From: JANLQX01 sp043775075
GTDB lineage: Bacteria > Actinomycetota > Acidimicrobiia > Acidimicrobiales > JANYDT01
Reading direction: 5' to 3'
Assembly: GCA_043775075.1 (NCBI GenBank)
Contig: JAYVSS010000307.1
Location: 1-7,116 of the forward strand
Length of the DNA stretch: 7,116 nt
Shown here: piece by piece, positions 1 through 6,027 of the stretch
How the letters are laid out: each line of letters begins with the position of its first letter
How positions within the stretch are numbered: the first letter of the stretch is position 1
The notes under the pieces: generated by a model
Database searches by the model: none
Told to the model about the DNA's origin: nothing
Seen by the model: the letters and a program-made list of their open reading frames with translations, nothing else
Position numbers and translations under genes: made by a program

Positions 1-2
1 TG

Positions 3-407
3 GGCGAACGGTGGGAGGAGCGGGGCGACCAATCCCCGGCCAACGCTCTCTTGGTACTCGTCCTCGACGTCATCGAAGCCGCGGCCGGCAAGCATGACGA
101 CGCCCTCGTTCGCGAAGCCGCCGTCGCCTCGCTTGGAGCGATCGGGGCGCCGAGATCATTGCCCGTCATCATCGACGCCGCGTCGGACAAAGCCACCGTG
201 CGTCGGCGCGCGGTTATCGCCCTGGCCCCCTTCGACGGTCCCGCCGTGGACGCCGCCCTGGCCACCGCCCGCGACGACCGGGACTGGCAGGTCCGCCAGG
301 CGGCCGAAGACCTCTCGGTCCCCGACAACGCCGAGAGCGCCGACGACGCCGACAATACCGACAACGCCGACAACGCCGACAACACCGACATAGCGGGCTC
401 CGGCTAA
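3..407 (+). CDS. HEAT-repeat protein, 3' end (5' truncated by window)
   Basis: The reading frame is open from the first bases of the window to a TAA at 405-407, giving 134 residues. The gene therefore starts upstream, and the TTG at 51 need not be the start. The visible part holds at least two HEAT/PBS-lyase-like helical repeats, recognisable by the VREAAVASLGAIG and VRRRAVIALAPF patterns and then WQVRQAAEDL. Such repeats form alpha-solenoids that bind proteins or nucleic acids; the partner cannot be told from here. The protein ends in an acidic Asp/Asn/Ala/Thr tail of about 25 residues encoded by a 9-bp repeat. The TAA lies 19 bp from the stop of the convergent asparaginase gene, with no clear terminator hairpin between them. 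No signal peptide or membrane segment is visible in this fragment. The family call is fairly sure; the specific function is unknown. Confidence 0.72.
   Translation, partial: GERWEERGDQSPANALLVLVLDVIEAAAGKHDDALVREAAVASLGAIGAPRSLPVIIDAASDKATVRRRAVIALAPFDGPAVDAALATARDDRDWQVRQAAEDLSVPDNAESADDADNTDNADNADNTDIAGSG
321..392 (+). repeat. Eight imperfect 9-bp tandem units coding an acidic tail
   Basis: Units follow the pattern (g/a)ccgacaac in frame with the HEAT-repeat gene and encode x-Asp-Asn triplets (PDN, AES, ADD, ADN, TDN, ADN, ADN, TDI). Because 9 is a multiple of 3, changes in copy number would lengthen or shorten the tail without shifting the frame. The repeat is directly visible; any role for the tail is unknown. 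Confidence 0.75.
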
Positions 408-426
408 AGCCAGGCCAAGGCCACGC

Positions 427-1420
427 TCAAACGAGAGAGCGAACCCGACCGACCGGGATGCCGCGCCCGAGGATCGGGACATCGAGGTCGCGGCCGAACA
501 CCGTCGTGTCGATCCCCAGGTGAGCGAGGACGCGCAGCACGACAGGGACGCGAGCCCGATCGGCTCCGTCGGCGATCTTGATGGCGAACGCCCGTCCGTC
601 GGAAAGCGCCCCGGCAAAGACGCCATCGGCTCCGTCCTTGGCCAGCAAGCTCGGAATCCGGCGCATCAAGGTCGTGACGTCGCGACCCTCACCACCGACC
701 ATCTCCGGGTGACTCATCACCACCGACCATCTCCGGGTGACTCATCATCGCCGAAGCAACCTGAGATGGCGCTGCTGCTGTCGCGTCGGAGAAGATTCGC
801 CGGTACCCGCGGGCCAGCGCCAGCAACGTCATTACGTGCGCCGGTGCACCACATCCGTCGACACCGATATGCGCGATTTCCTCACGGACGAACTCGGCGA
901 TAGTTGCAGTAATTGCCAGTTGCAGCGGATGCGTTTGGTCGAGATAGCTCTCGTCCGTCGGCCAGTCGTTGTGCACACACGTGCACAGCATTCCGGCATG
1001 TTTACCGCTGCAATTCATCTGGACGCGTGTCGCCCCGCCGCCACCGCGCAACGTTTCGTCGGCGAACCGTCGACTGAGCGCAAGATCGGCAACGTTCGCC
1101 AAGTTCGATTCTTCGACGTCCTGGCTGGCCAGGATCTCTCGTACCCCGGCGATGTGATCTGGTCCGCCCGAGTGACTGGCACAGACAAGGGCCAGCAGCC
1201 GAGGAGGCAACGCCAGCCCATGGCGGACCATGGCGACGGCCTGTAACGGTTTCGTGGATGACCTGGGGTACATGGTGACGGTCGGGTCTCCGACGCTGAA
1301 GACGATCGACCCGTCCGGCCCAAGGGCAACGGCAGCCCCGAAATGGACCGACTCGTCGAACCCGCTTCGTTCCGTAACCGCTACCGGCACATAGCAATCT
1401 GGCGCCGAGCGGATAACCAT
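427..1420 (-). pseudogene. L-asparaginase II (AnsA-type, PF06089), frameshifted
   Basis: This gene would hydrolyse L-asparagine to aspartate and ammonia in the cytoplasm. As sequenced it is two overlapping frames: the ATG at 1420 reads 243 residues to a TGA at 691-689, and the rest of the protein continues in another frame from about 723 to the TGA at 429-427. Removing one copy of a 28-bp tandem duplication (689-747) joins them into a 321-residue protein, the normal family length. Motifs match the catalytic groups known from Rhizobium etli ReAV: SSTK (54-57), CASHSG (80-85), MNCSGK with Cys137 and Lys140, DGCGAP with Asp188 and Cys190, and, beyond the break, SLLAKDGADG with the expected catalytic Lys at restored position 252 (codon 639-637). 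The unrepaired first product lacks this Lys and its last 78 residues differ or are missing, so it should be inactive. It starts 6 nt after mreB with no strong Shine-Dalgarno sequence, suggesting translational coupling. The break may be a true mutation or a sequencing/assembly artefact. Confidence 0.88.
689..747. repeat. Perfect 28-bp tandem duplication inside asparaginase gene
   Basis: Bases 691-718 and 719-746 are identical, and period-28 identity extends to 689 and 747, giving 59 bp or 2.1 copies. The trinucleotide tca occurs at 689-691, 717-719 and 745-747, so the copies are bounded by a 3-bp microhomology, as expected for a slippage or template-switch duplication. On the coding (minus) strand each copy encodes the conserved SHPEMVGG segment. 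Since 28 is not a multiple of 3, the second copy shifts the frame and creates the premature TGA at 691-689. Confidence 0.95.
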
Positions 1421-1426
1421 GCGCGC

Positions 1427-2431
1427 TTAGCGCTCGTTGTGCATGAAGAGATCTTTGAGAACCGAGTAGTTCTCGATACAGCGTCCGGCGCCGAGGGCCA
1501 CGCATTCAAGCGGAGCGTCCACGCAGTTCACCGGCACGCCCGTTACCCGAGAAAGGCGCTGGTCGAGCCCGCGCAGTAAGCCGCCGCCGCCGACCAGATG
1601 TATCCCAAACCTGATCACGTCCTGCGCCAGTTCCGCGGGGGCCTGCCCGAGGCACTGCACGACGGATTTACAGATTTGGTTGGTGAGATCGTCTAGCGCA
1701 TGACGAATTTCACCGGGGGTCAACACCACGGTTTTCGGGAGCCCGGACATCACCTCTCGCCCACGTACCTCGGCGGCAAATTCGTCGACGGTGGCGGCTG
1801 CACTGCCCACGGCAATTTTGATTTCCTCGGCCGTACGCTCGCCCACAGCAATGCCATGCTCGCGACGTATATAGGTCTGAATCGCTTCGTCGAAATTGAA
1901 TCCACCGATACGAATGGCGTTCAATGCGACGACACCGCCGAGGGAAATTAACGCAGTTTCGCTTGTCCCACCGCCAACATCCACCACCATCGAACCAATC
2001 GGCTCGTGCACCGGCAACCCGGCGCCGATGGCCGCCGCCATCGGTTGACCGATGAGTTCGGCTTCGATCGCTCCCGCCCTCCGGGCCGCCTCTTTCACCG
2101 CCCGCTTTTCCACCTCAGTAATGGCCGAAGGCACACAGATCAGTACCTTCGGGCGATTGATCCGGCTCACCCCGGCACGTTGCAGGAGCAACCGAATCAT
2201 GCGCTGCGTAACGTCGTAGTCGGTAATTGCACCGTGGCGCAGAGGACGCACGGCCACGATATAACCCGGTGTTCGGCCAATCATGTGCCAGGCCTCACGG
2301 CCCATGGCCAACACTTCCTGGGTTTGGCTATTGATCGCAAGAACGCTGGGCTCGTTCAAAATGATGCCTTCGCCCTTGGCGTACACCAAAGTGTTGGCGG
2401 TCCCTAGGTCGATCGCAAGGTCACGGGCCAT
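1427..2431 (-). CDS. mreB: MreB-family rod-shape actin homologue, divergent
   Basis: The 334-residue protein has the length and full fold of MreB/Mbl, the bacterial actin that forms membrane-associated filaments guiding cell-wall synthesis. Visible motifs are the phosphate-1 loop DLGTANT (8-14), the LNEPS segment (25-29), QPMAAAIGAGLP (129-140), the phosphate-2 loop DVGGGTSE (151-158), IGERTAEEIK-like VGERTAEEIK (196-205), the adenosine motif GGGGLLRGLD (281-290) and the C-terminal VALGAGRCIE. Two positions differ from typical MreB as I recall it: the usual Glu-Glu before PMAAAIGAG is Gly128-Gln129, and the Asp in RIGGD(x)xDEAI is Phe178. Either could alter ATP hydrolysis. No N-terminal amphipathic helix is present. 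The ATG at 2431 lies 5 nt after the small membrane gene and the stop lies 6 nt before the asparaginase start; the Shine-Dalgarno sequence is weak, so coupling is likely. mreC, mreD, pbp2 and rodA are not adjacent. It may be a second, specialised MreB paralogue. Confidence 0.93.
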   Translation of the reverse strand: MARDLAIDLGTANTLVYAKGEGIILNEPSVLAINSQTQEVLAMGREAWHMIGRTPGYIVAVRPLRHGAITDYDVTQRMIRLLLQRAGVSRINRPKVLICVPSAITEVEKRAVKEAARRAGAIEAELIGQPMAAAIGAGLPVHEPIGSMVVDVGGGTSETALISLGGVVALNAIRIGGFNFDEAIQTYIRREHGIAVGERTAEEIKIAVGSAAATVDEFAAEVRGREVMSGLPKTVVLTPGEIRHALDDLTNQICKSVVQCLGQAPAELAQDVIRFGIHLVGGGGLLRGLDQRLSRVTGVPVNCVDAPLECVALGAGRCIENYSVLKDLFMHNER

Positions 2432-2436
2432 CGTGG

Positions 2437-2673
2437 CTAATTTCGCTTCTGTTCAAACTTTTTCTTTTTCAGCTCCTGCTCAACGCTGCGCTCAAGCTGA
2501 CGCTTACGAAGCGGATCATTCGCCGGATCCAGGGCATCGAGTCCGCGGCGAAACTGACGCATTTCATCCTCCATTGAACCCCCTCGACCGATCCGTCCGT
2601 TGCGAAAAGCGACGAATGCAACTGCAGCAACTCCGATAAGCACGGGGACCAGCAACCACACGAGCACACTCAT
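2437..2673 (-). CDS. Small single-pass membrane protein, unknown function
   Basis: This 78-residue protein has one hydrophobic segment at about residues 3-23, followed by basic residues Arg24, Arg27 and Arg30. By the positive-inside rule the N-terminus should face out and the 55-residue tail should be cytoplasmic. The tail is charged and probably helical (about 34-75) and carries a run of four lysines at 69-72 near the C-terminus. I do not recognise the family. The ATG overlaps the moaE stop as ATGA (2673-2670) and the stop lies 5 nt before the mreB start, so its production is tied to both. The position directly before mreB, together with a membrane anchor and basic cytoplasmic tail, makes a membrane partner or tether for the MreB filament plausible, but this is inference from context only. 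The coding call rests on the tight spacing and the sensible membrane topology. Confidence 0.82.
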   Translation of the reverse strand: MSVLVWLLVPVLIGVAAVAFVAFRNGRIGRGGSMEDEMRQFRRGLDALDPANDPLRKRQLERSVEQELKKKKFEQKRN

Positions 2674-3218
2674 GACGAACTCATTTCTTTCGCCCCAATA
2701 CCAGGATCCGGTTCACCGGCTCGGTGTTGCGGTACCCGCTCGACAACCTGCAAAGGCGTGGCGTTCAAACCCCAGTCTGCCTCGCTCCCCCAGTGTTCCT
2801 TCTTCCAAATCGGCACCGTGGACTTGAGGGTGTCAATTCCGAAACGCGCCGCTTCGAAGGCTTCGGGCCGATGGGGGGCGGACACGGCGACAACGACCGA
2901 CGACTCGCCTACCGACATCGATCCAATGCGATGCACGAGCACCATGCGACCAAGGGTGGGCCAGCGTCGACGGGCCTCGTCCACAATCGCCTGGAGTTTC
3001 GAAGTGACCTGTTCTTCGTACGCTTCGTATTCCAACAACGAGACCCCGGACCGTCCCTCCGCGTGGTCCCGGACCGTGCCGGAAAATGCCACGACCGCGC
3101 CACAATTCGCCAGTACGGTCCAATCGGCGAGCGCACCGAGCGAAAGGGGAAGACGAGTAAGCGCACACCAATCGTTGGCCGCCCCCGCAGGCGGCACGAG
3201 GCTTTCCGGCTCAGACAT
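2670..3218 (-). CDS. moaE: Molybdopterin synthase catalytic subunit MoaE
   Basis: MoaE pairs with MoaD to insert the two dithiolene sulfurs into cyclic pyranopterin monophosphate, giving molybdopterin in the molybdenum cofactor pathway (cytoplasm). The 182-residue protein shows GAVVAFSGTVR (40-50), EYEAYEE (63-69), HRIGSMSVGE (96-105), APHRPEAF with His116-Arg117, and DTLKSTVPIWKKE with Lys132 and Lys139. These correspond in identity and mutual spacing to E. coli Arg39, His103, Arg104, Lys119 and Lys126, so the enzyme should be active. An upstream in-frame GTG at 3245 adds 9 residues, but the ATG at 3218 has a good Shine-Dalgarno sequence four bases upstream and is preferred. There is an N-terminal extension of roughly 10-20 residues and a variable Pro/Gly/Ser C-terminal tail compared with the approximately 150-residue E. 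coli protein. The gene overlaps the next gene by 4 nt. No moaD or other cofactor gene is in the window, so MoaD must be encoded elsewhere. Confidence 0.93.
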   Translation of the reverse strand: MSEPESLVPPAGAANDWCALTRLPLSLGALADWTVLANCGAVVAFSGTVRDHAEGRSGVSLLEYEAYEEQVTSKLQAIVDEARRRWPTLGRMVLVHRIGSMSVGESSVVVAVSAPHRPEAFEAARFGIDTLKSTVPIWKKEHWGSEADWGLNATPLQVVERVPQHRAGEPDPGIGAKEMSSS

Positions 3219-3222
3219 CGGA

Positions 3223-3230
3223 CTCCACCC
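3223..3230 (-). promoter_or_regulatory. Ribosome binding site deciding the moaE start
   Basis: On the minus strand GGGTGGAG lies four bases before the ATG at 3218. The alternative in-frame GTG at 3245 has only GGAGT touching it, too close to serve. This favours the 182-residue MoaE. Confidence 0.55.
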
Positions 3231-3296
3231 TACGAGACTTCCCACTCCAGCGTAGCGACCGTTCGCGCCGAGAGTTCAGGTCGAGTGACGTCCTGG

Positions 3297-4442
3297 CTAG
3301 CGCCGACGAAGCCATCGACGGATGAACCACAGCGCCACGCCAGCGGCGCTCACGCCGACAACACCGACAACGGCCAGGGTGACTTCCTGTCTATGGCGAG
3401 CGACGAATTGGCTGCCGGGAAGTGGACGTTCACTGGCCACGAGGGCCTCAGCGTTGGAGCTACGCGGGACCCAGCCGAGCGACCGCATACGGTCGTTCGA
3501 AACCACCCACGGATAGGTCAGGTAGGGCTCAACACCGTCGGGGCGATTGGTGTCGACGAAGCGCCGGATGAGTCCGAGCAAGCGCTGACCGAGGGGTCCG
3601 TCGGTGGGGAGTCGGGTGGATGGTCCAAAGAGTTCCTGAGCGTCTTCAGGGGTCAACCAACCGTCGGCGGCCACGTTCACTACGCCACTCACCCGTCCGT
3701 CCACCAGGGCCTCAAACGCCACCCGAATGGCCTCGGCGAGATCGTCCACATGGACGTATTGCTGAGGAGCGATCTCATGGCTGATGCGGGTCGCCCACGG
3801 CGGCCGCATGGCCTTGGCCAGCCATGCCTTGGCGTCTGGATGACCGAGCATGACGGCGGGACGCAGGATGACCGCCCGAGCGTCGGGGACATCGGCCAGC
3901 CACAGCGCCACTTCGGTCTCGAGGGCGCGTTTCTGGTCGGCGTAGCGGAAACCAGGTTGGACGCGCACCTGTGCCTCCTCGGTGAGGGGAAGTGGATTGT
4001 CCACCCAGGCGCCGTAGACGGTGGCACTGGAAAGAACCACAAGGCGGTTCACCCCCGCCGCCGTCGCCGCCGCCAACGTCCGGCGGATCAAACGGGCCTC
4101 GTCTTGCACTGCGGTGGGGGCATCAAGATCACCCGTGGCCAAGTGAACGAGGACGCTCACGCCGACGAGAAGCCGGGCGAGATCGGTGGTGGCCACGTCC
4201 ACGCGATGCACGGTGAAATAGCGAGGCTTGGGGACTCCGGCAGGAAACGGAATCGGATCGAGACCGACCACCCGCCAGTCCGATCGGTCAGCTAGATGCG
4301 ACACGAGACGACGGCCGAGCGCGCCACTTACTCCGGTGATCGCCACGGTCGGCGGGACACTCGACACCGTCGGCGCGACACTCGACGCTTTGCGACTGGT
4401 GGACCGGGTGGACCGGATGGACTCTGTTCGGGACAGCGTCAT
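3297..4442 (-). CDS. Extended SDR / NAD-dependent epimerase with C-terminal membrane anchor
   Basis: The 381-residue protein belongs to the extended short-chain dehydrogenase/reductases (NAD-dependent epimerase/dehydratase type). It shows the Rossmann glycine motif TGVSGALG (36-43), an acidic LDP (61-63) after beta-2 that suits NAD, VLVHLATG (97-104), the catalytic region LSSATVYG (137-144) and the YxxxK pair Tyr167/Lys171 in YADQK, then RPAVMLG (194-200) and QYVHVDDLAEAI (228-239). The substrate, presumably a nucleotide sugar or similar, cannot be assigned. Unusual additions are a Ser/Thr/Arg-rich N-terminus (3-31) and one hydrophobic helix at about 354-374 followed by RRWLRRR, which should anchor the enzyme on the cytoplasmic face of the membrane. 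The ATG at 4442 is preferred because GGAGGG lies just upstream, though only 2-3 bases away; a GTG at 4466 would add 8 residues. moaE begins 78 nt downstream on the same strand. Confidence 0.87.
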   Translation of the reverse strand: MTLSRTESIRSTRSTSRKASSVAPTVSSVPPTVAITGVSGALGRRLVSHLADRSDWRVVGLDPIPFPAGVPKPRYFTVHRVDVATTDLARLLVGVSVLVHLATGDLDAPTAVQDEARLIRRTLAAATAAGVNRLVVLSSATVYGAWVDNPLPLTEEAQVRVQPGFRYADQKRALETEVALWLADVPDARAVILRPAVMLGHPDAKAWLAKAMRPPWATRISHEIAPQQYVHVDDLAEAIRVAFEALVDGRVSGVVNVAADGWLTPEDAQELFGPSTRLPTDGPLGQRLLGLIRRFVDTNRPDGVEPYLTYPWVVSNDRMRSLGWVPRSSNAEALVASERPLPGSQFVARHRQEVTLAVVGVVGVSAAGVALWFIRRWLRRR

Positions 4443-4444
4443 TG

Positions 4445-4450
4445 CCCTCC
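4445..4450 (-). promoter_or_regulatory. Ribosome binding site of the SDR gene
   Basis: On the minus strand GGAGGG lies 2 bases before the ATG at 4442. The core is strong but the spacing is shorter than usual, so the GTG at 4466, which has no Shine-Dalgarno sequence, remains a less likely alternative. Confidence 0.4.
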
Positions 4451-4500
4451 AGCCAAGCACGTCCACGGCCGCGCCGGAGGCGGATCACGGCGGGCAAACG

Positions 4501-4537
4501 TGGACCTAATAGGAAGCGACCGGTCTAACCTGACCCC
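4501..4537 (+). promoter_or_regulatory. Candidate leaderless promoter for the DUF2342 gene
   Basis: TAACCT (4526-4531) fits the actinobacterial -10 consensus TAnnnT and lies exactly six bases before the ATG at 4538, the spacing expected if transcription begins at the A of the start codon. A weak -35-like TGGACC lies at 4501-4506, 19 bp upstream. No Shine-Dalgarno sequence precedes the ATG, which agrees with a leaderless mRNA. Confidence 0.45.
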
Positions 4538-5893
4538 ATGGCTTCTCGCCCGGGCGACGACGAACTTCCTCCCGACCCGTTTCCGGGTGATCCCTTTGCC
4601 CACCCCGCTGTACCGTCGCCCCAGAACGCCCGTGACGGCTCCGACGCACCGGACCAGTCGACCTCGCCGATGTCTGGCATTTTCGCTCAGTTTGCCCAGG
4701 CGGCGGCGTCGCAAGGCACCTTCAATGCCGACGTGGCGCGCCATCTCGCGGTATGGACGGCCGCCGGCGGCGCCGTGGAACCGAACCTCGAACCGCTTGT
4801 TCGCATACAGGTCGAACAGGTGGGCACATCGGTTGGACCGCTCGTCGAAGAACTCACCGGGCTTCTCCTTCATCAACCGGGGGAGAAACTGGTCGTGACG
4901 GCGGCCACGAAGGCCGAATGGGCAGCAGATTCGCTCACTGCCTGGCGCCCGTTCTTCAACGGGTTAGCCACCGGCGTCGGTGCCATGTTCGACGGAACTG
5001 GGCTGCTTGGTTCCGGCGGCGACCGTGACGGCGACGACGACGAGATGCCCGATGAACTGCGCGCTCTCGGCCTCGGTGCCCTCCCCGGCGGACTGTCCGG
5101 TTTGGCCAAGATGATGGGCCCGACGCTTGCTGGCATGCAGGCCGGCACGCTGCTCGGTCAGCTCGGTACATCGGCCCTCGGAACCTACGACCTGATGGTC
5201 CCCCGGGTCACCGGATCGCGTCTGCTCGTCGTGACGAGCAATGTGACGGCGTTCACCGAGGCCTGGACGTTGCCGACCGACCATGCTCTGACCCAAATCG
5301 TGACTCGCGATGTCCTGACCCACGCCATCCTGCGCCAACCCCACGTCGGCGGAGAACTCAGCGCGCTGATCAATCGGTATGCCAGCGCCGGCCGGGTTGA
5401 CCCCTCCGGTATTGGCGAGATCGGCATCGCTGGGCTGGGCGGCGGTCTCGGCGGTTTGCTCGGTGGTGCCGGAGCGATGGGTGGCGGCATGGGTGCTCCC
5501 TCCCCCGATGCGTTCCTCGCTGGCGAACCGACCCCGGAACAGCAGGACCTGCGGCGCCAGATCCGACGCATCACGATTCCGCTCGTCGCCACCATTGACT
5601 ACCTGGCCTCGGCCATCGGTGCCCGGCTTCTCGGCGACAACCGTCAGGTGGCCGAGGCCCTTCGTCGGCGTCATCTGGACCGAGATCCCGGCACCCGGCT
5701 GGCTGAACACCTGTTGGGCGTAGGCGTCGATCAGGCGGGACTCGACGCCGGGCGAGTGTTCGTCGGAGGCGTCCTCCAGCGAGCGGGTCACGATGGCCTC
5801 ATCGCCCTATTCGCCGAACCCGATCGATTCCCCACCGATGCCGAGCTCGTCGCCCCGGGCCTATGGCTGGCCCGCATCGGGCTGCCCGAGTAA
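4538..5893 (+). CDS. DUF2342/zincin-like protein (PF10103 type), no visible HExxH
   Basis: This 451-residue protein resembles the actinobacterial family annotated as putative hydrolase, zincin-like metallopeptidase or F420-biosynthesis-associated protein. Family-typical stretches are LAGMQAGTLLGQLG (198-210), GTYDLMVPR (215-223), LLVVTSNVTAF (229-239), ILRQPHV (264-270), AIGARLLGDNRQVAEALRRR (359-378) and the C-terminal APGLWLARIGLPE (439-451). Members I recall have HExxH at the position where this protein reads RDVLTH (257-262), and a later Glu/His-containing segment here reads VATIDYLASAIG. The metal-binding residues therefore appear lost and the protein may be a non-catalytic relative. It begins with a Pro/Asp-rich disordered stretch (1-45) and contains acidic (162-169) and Gly-rich (291-320) insertions. 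No signal peptide is visible, so it is probably cytoplasmic. The start ATG is supported by a leaderless-type promoter. Physiological role unknown. Confidence 0.85.
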   Translation: MASRPGDDELPPDPFPGDPFAHPAVPSPQNARDGSDAPDQSTSPMSGIFAQFAQAAASQGTFNADVARHLAVWTAAGGAVEPNLEPLVRIQVEQVGTSVGPLVEELTGLLLHQPGEKLVVTAATKAEWAADSLTAWRPFFNGLATGVGAMFDGTGLLGSGGDRDGDDDEMPDELRALGLGALPGGLSGLAKMMGPTLAGMQAGTLLGQLGTSALGTYDLMVPRVTGSRLLVVTSNVTAFTEAWTLPTDHALTQIVTRDVLTHAILRQPHVGGELSALINRYASAGRVDPSGIGEIGIAGLGGGLGGLLGGAGAMGGGMGAPSPDAFLAGEPTPEQQDLRRQIRRITIPLVATIDYLASAIGARLLGDNRQVAEALRRRHLDRDPGTRLAEHLLGVGVDQAGLDAGRVFVGGVLQRAGHDGLIALFAEPDRFPTDAELVAPGLWLARIGLPE

Positions 5894-6027
5894 CGGTTTC
5901 GCCGACGCGCGAGTAACCCTACGGAGGGCGAGCATCGTGCGGCTCTGGACCGGTTGACGTCGCTCTGGTTCAGGAAACGACGTCGCTGAGCGGTCCCAAA
6001 TGTCGCTATCCGGTCTCGACCGTTCGC
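5894..6027. other. Convergent intergenic region, no gene seen
   Basis: This 134-bp gap lies between two converging stops and should contain termination signals for both genes. I find no strong GC hairpin followed by a T-run on either strand. A 9-bp direct repeat gacgtcgct occurs at 5956-5964 and 5979-5987, and a weak interrupted inverted repeat (gagcg at about 5988, cgctc at about 6025) spans the right end. Neither is convincing as a terminator. Confidence 0.5.

Larger units (their letters stand above)
4443..4537. promoter_or_regulatory. Divergent promoter region between SDR gene and DUF2342 gene
   Basis: This 95-bp gap is the only divergent intergenic stretch in the window, so it must hold promoters for both directions unless the SDR gene is read from elsewhere. 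For the minus strand, TATTAG (plus-strand ctaata, 4506-4511) is a possible -10 element matching TATAAT at four of six bases, with no good -35. The 8-bp perfect palindrome GACCGGTC (4518-4525) sits against the plus-strand -10 candidate and could be an operator, or chance. The two candidate promoters overlap, so their activities may interfere. Confidence 0.4.

Noticed and set aside
408..426. Terminator between the convergent HEAT and asparaginase genes
   Set aside because: The gap is only 19 bp and holds no stable hairpin with a T-tract.
689..723. Split enzyme made from two overlapping asparaginase frames, or programmed frameshifting
   Set aside because: The overlap is fully explained by the 28-bp duplication. 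I see no slippery heptamer with a downstream structure, and the downstream frame lacks a ribosome binding site.
2670..3218. A full molybdenum cofactor biosynthesis operon
   Set aside because: Only moaE is present; no moaA, moaC, moaD, mog or moeA is visible on either strand.
3354..3372. Repeat gccgacaacaccgacaa shared with the HEAT-protein tail at about 375-391
   Set aside because: The match is short and low-complexity, and here it encodes VVGVVG of a membrane helix on the opposite strand. Chance similarity of GC-rich codons is the simplest explanation.
2724..4295. 523-codon open frame on the plus strand opposite the SDR and moaE genes
   Set aside because: It is antisense to two genes with clear family motifs, spans their boundary, and has a compositionally odd Arg/Gly/His-rich translation with no recognisable domain. 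Long antisense frames are common in GC-rich DNA.
4964..5791. 275-codon open frame on the minus strand inside the DUF2342 gene
   Set aside because: The plus-strand frame has family signatures over its whole length; the antisense translation shows no domain or sensible start context.
5956..5987. Direct repeat gacgtcgct in the convergent gap as attachment site or terminator
   Set aside because: There are only two 9-bp copies, not an inverted repeat, no T-run, and no mobile gene nearby.
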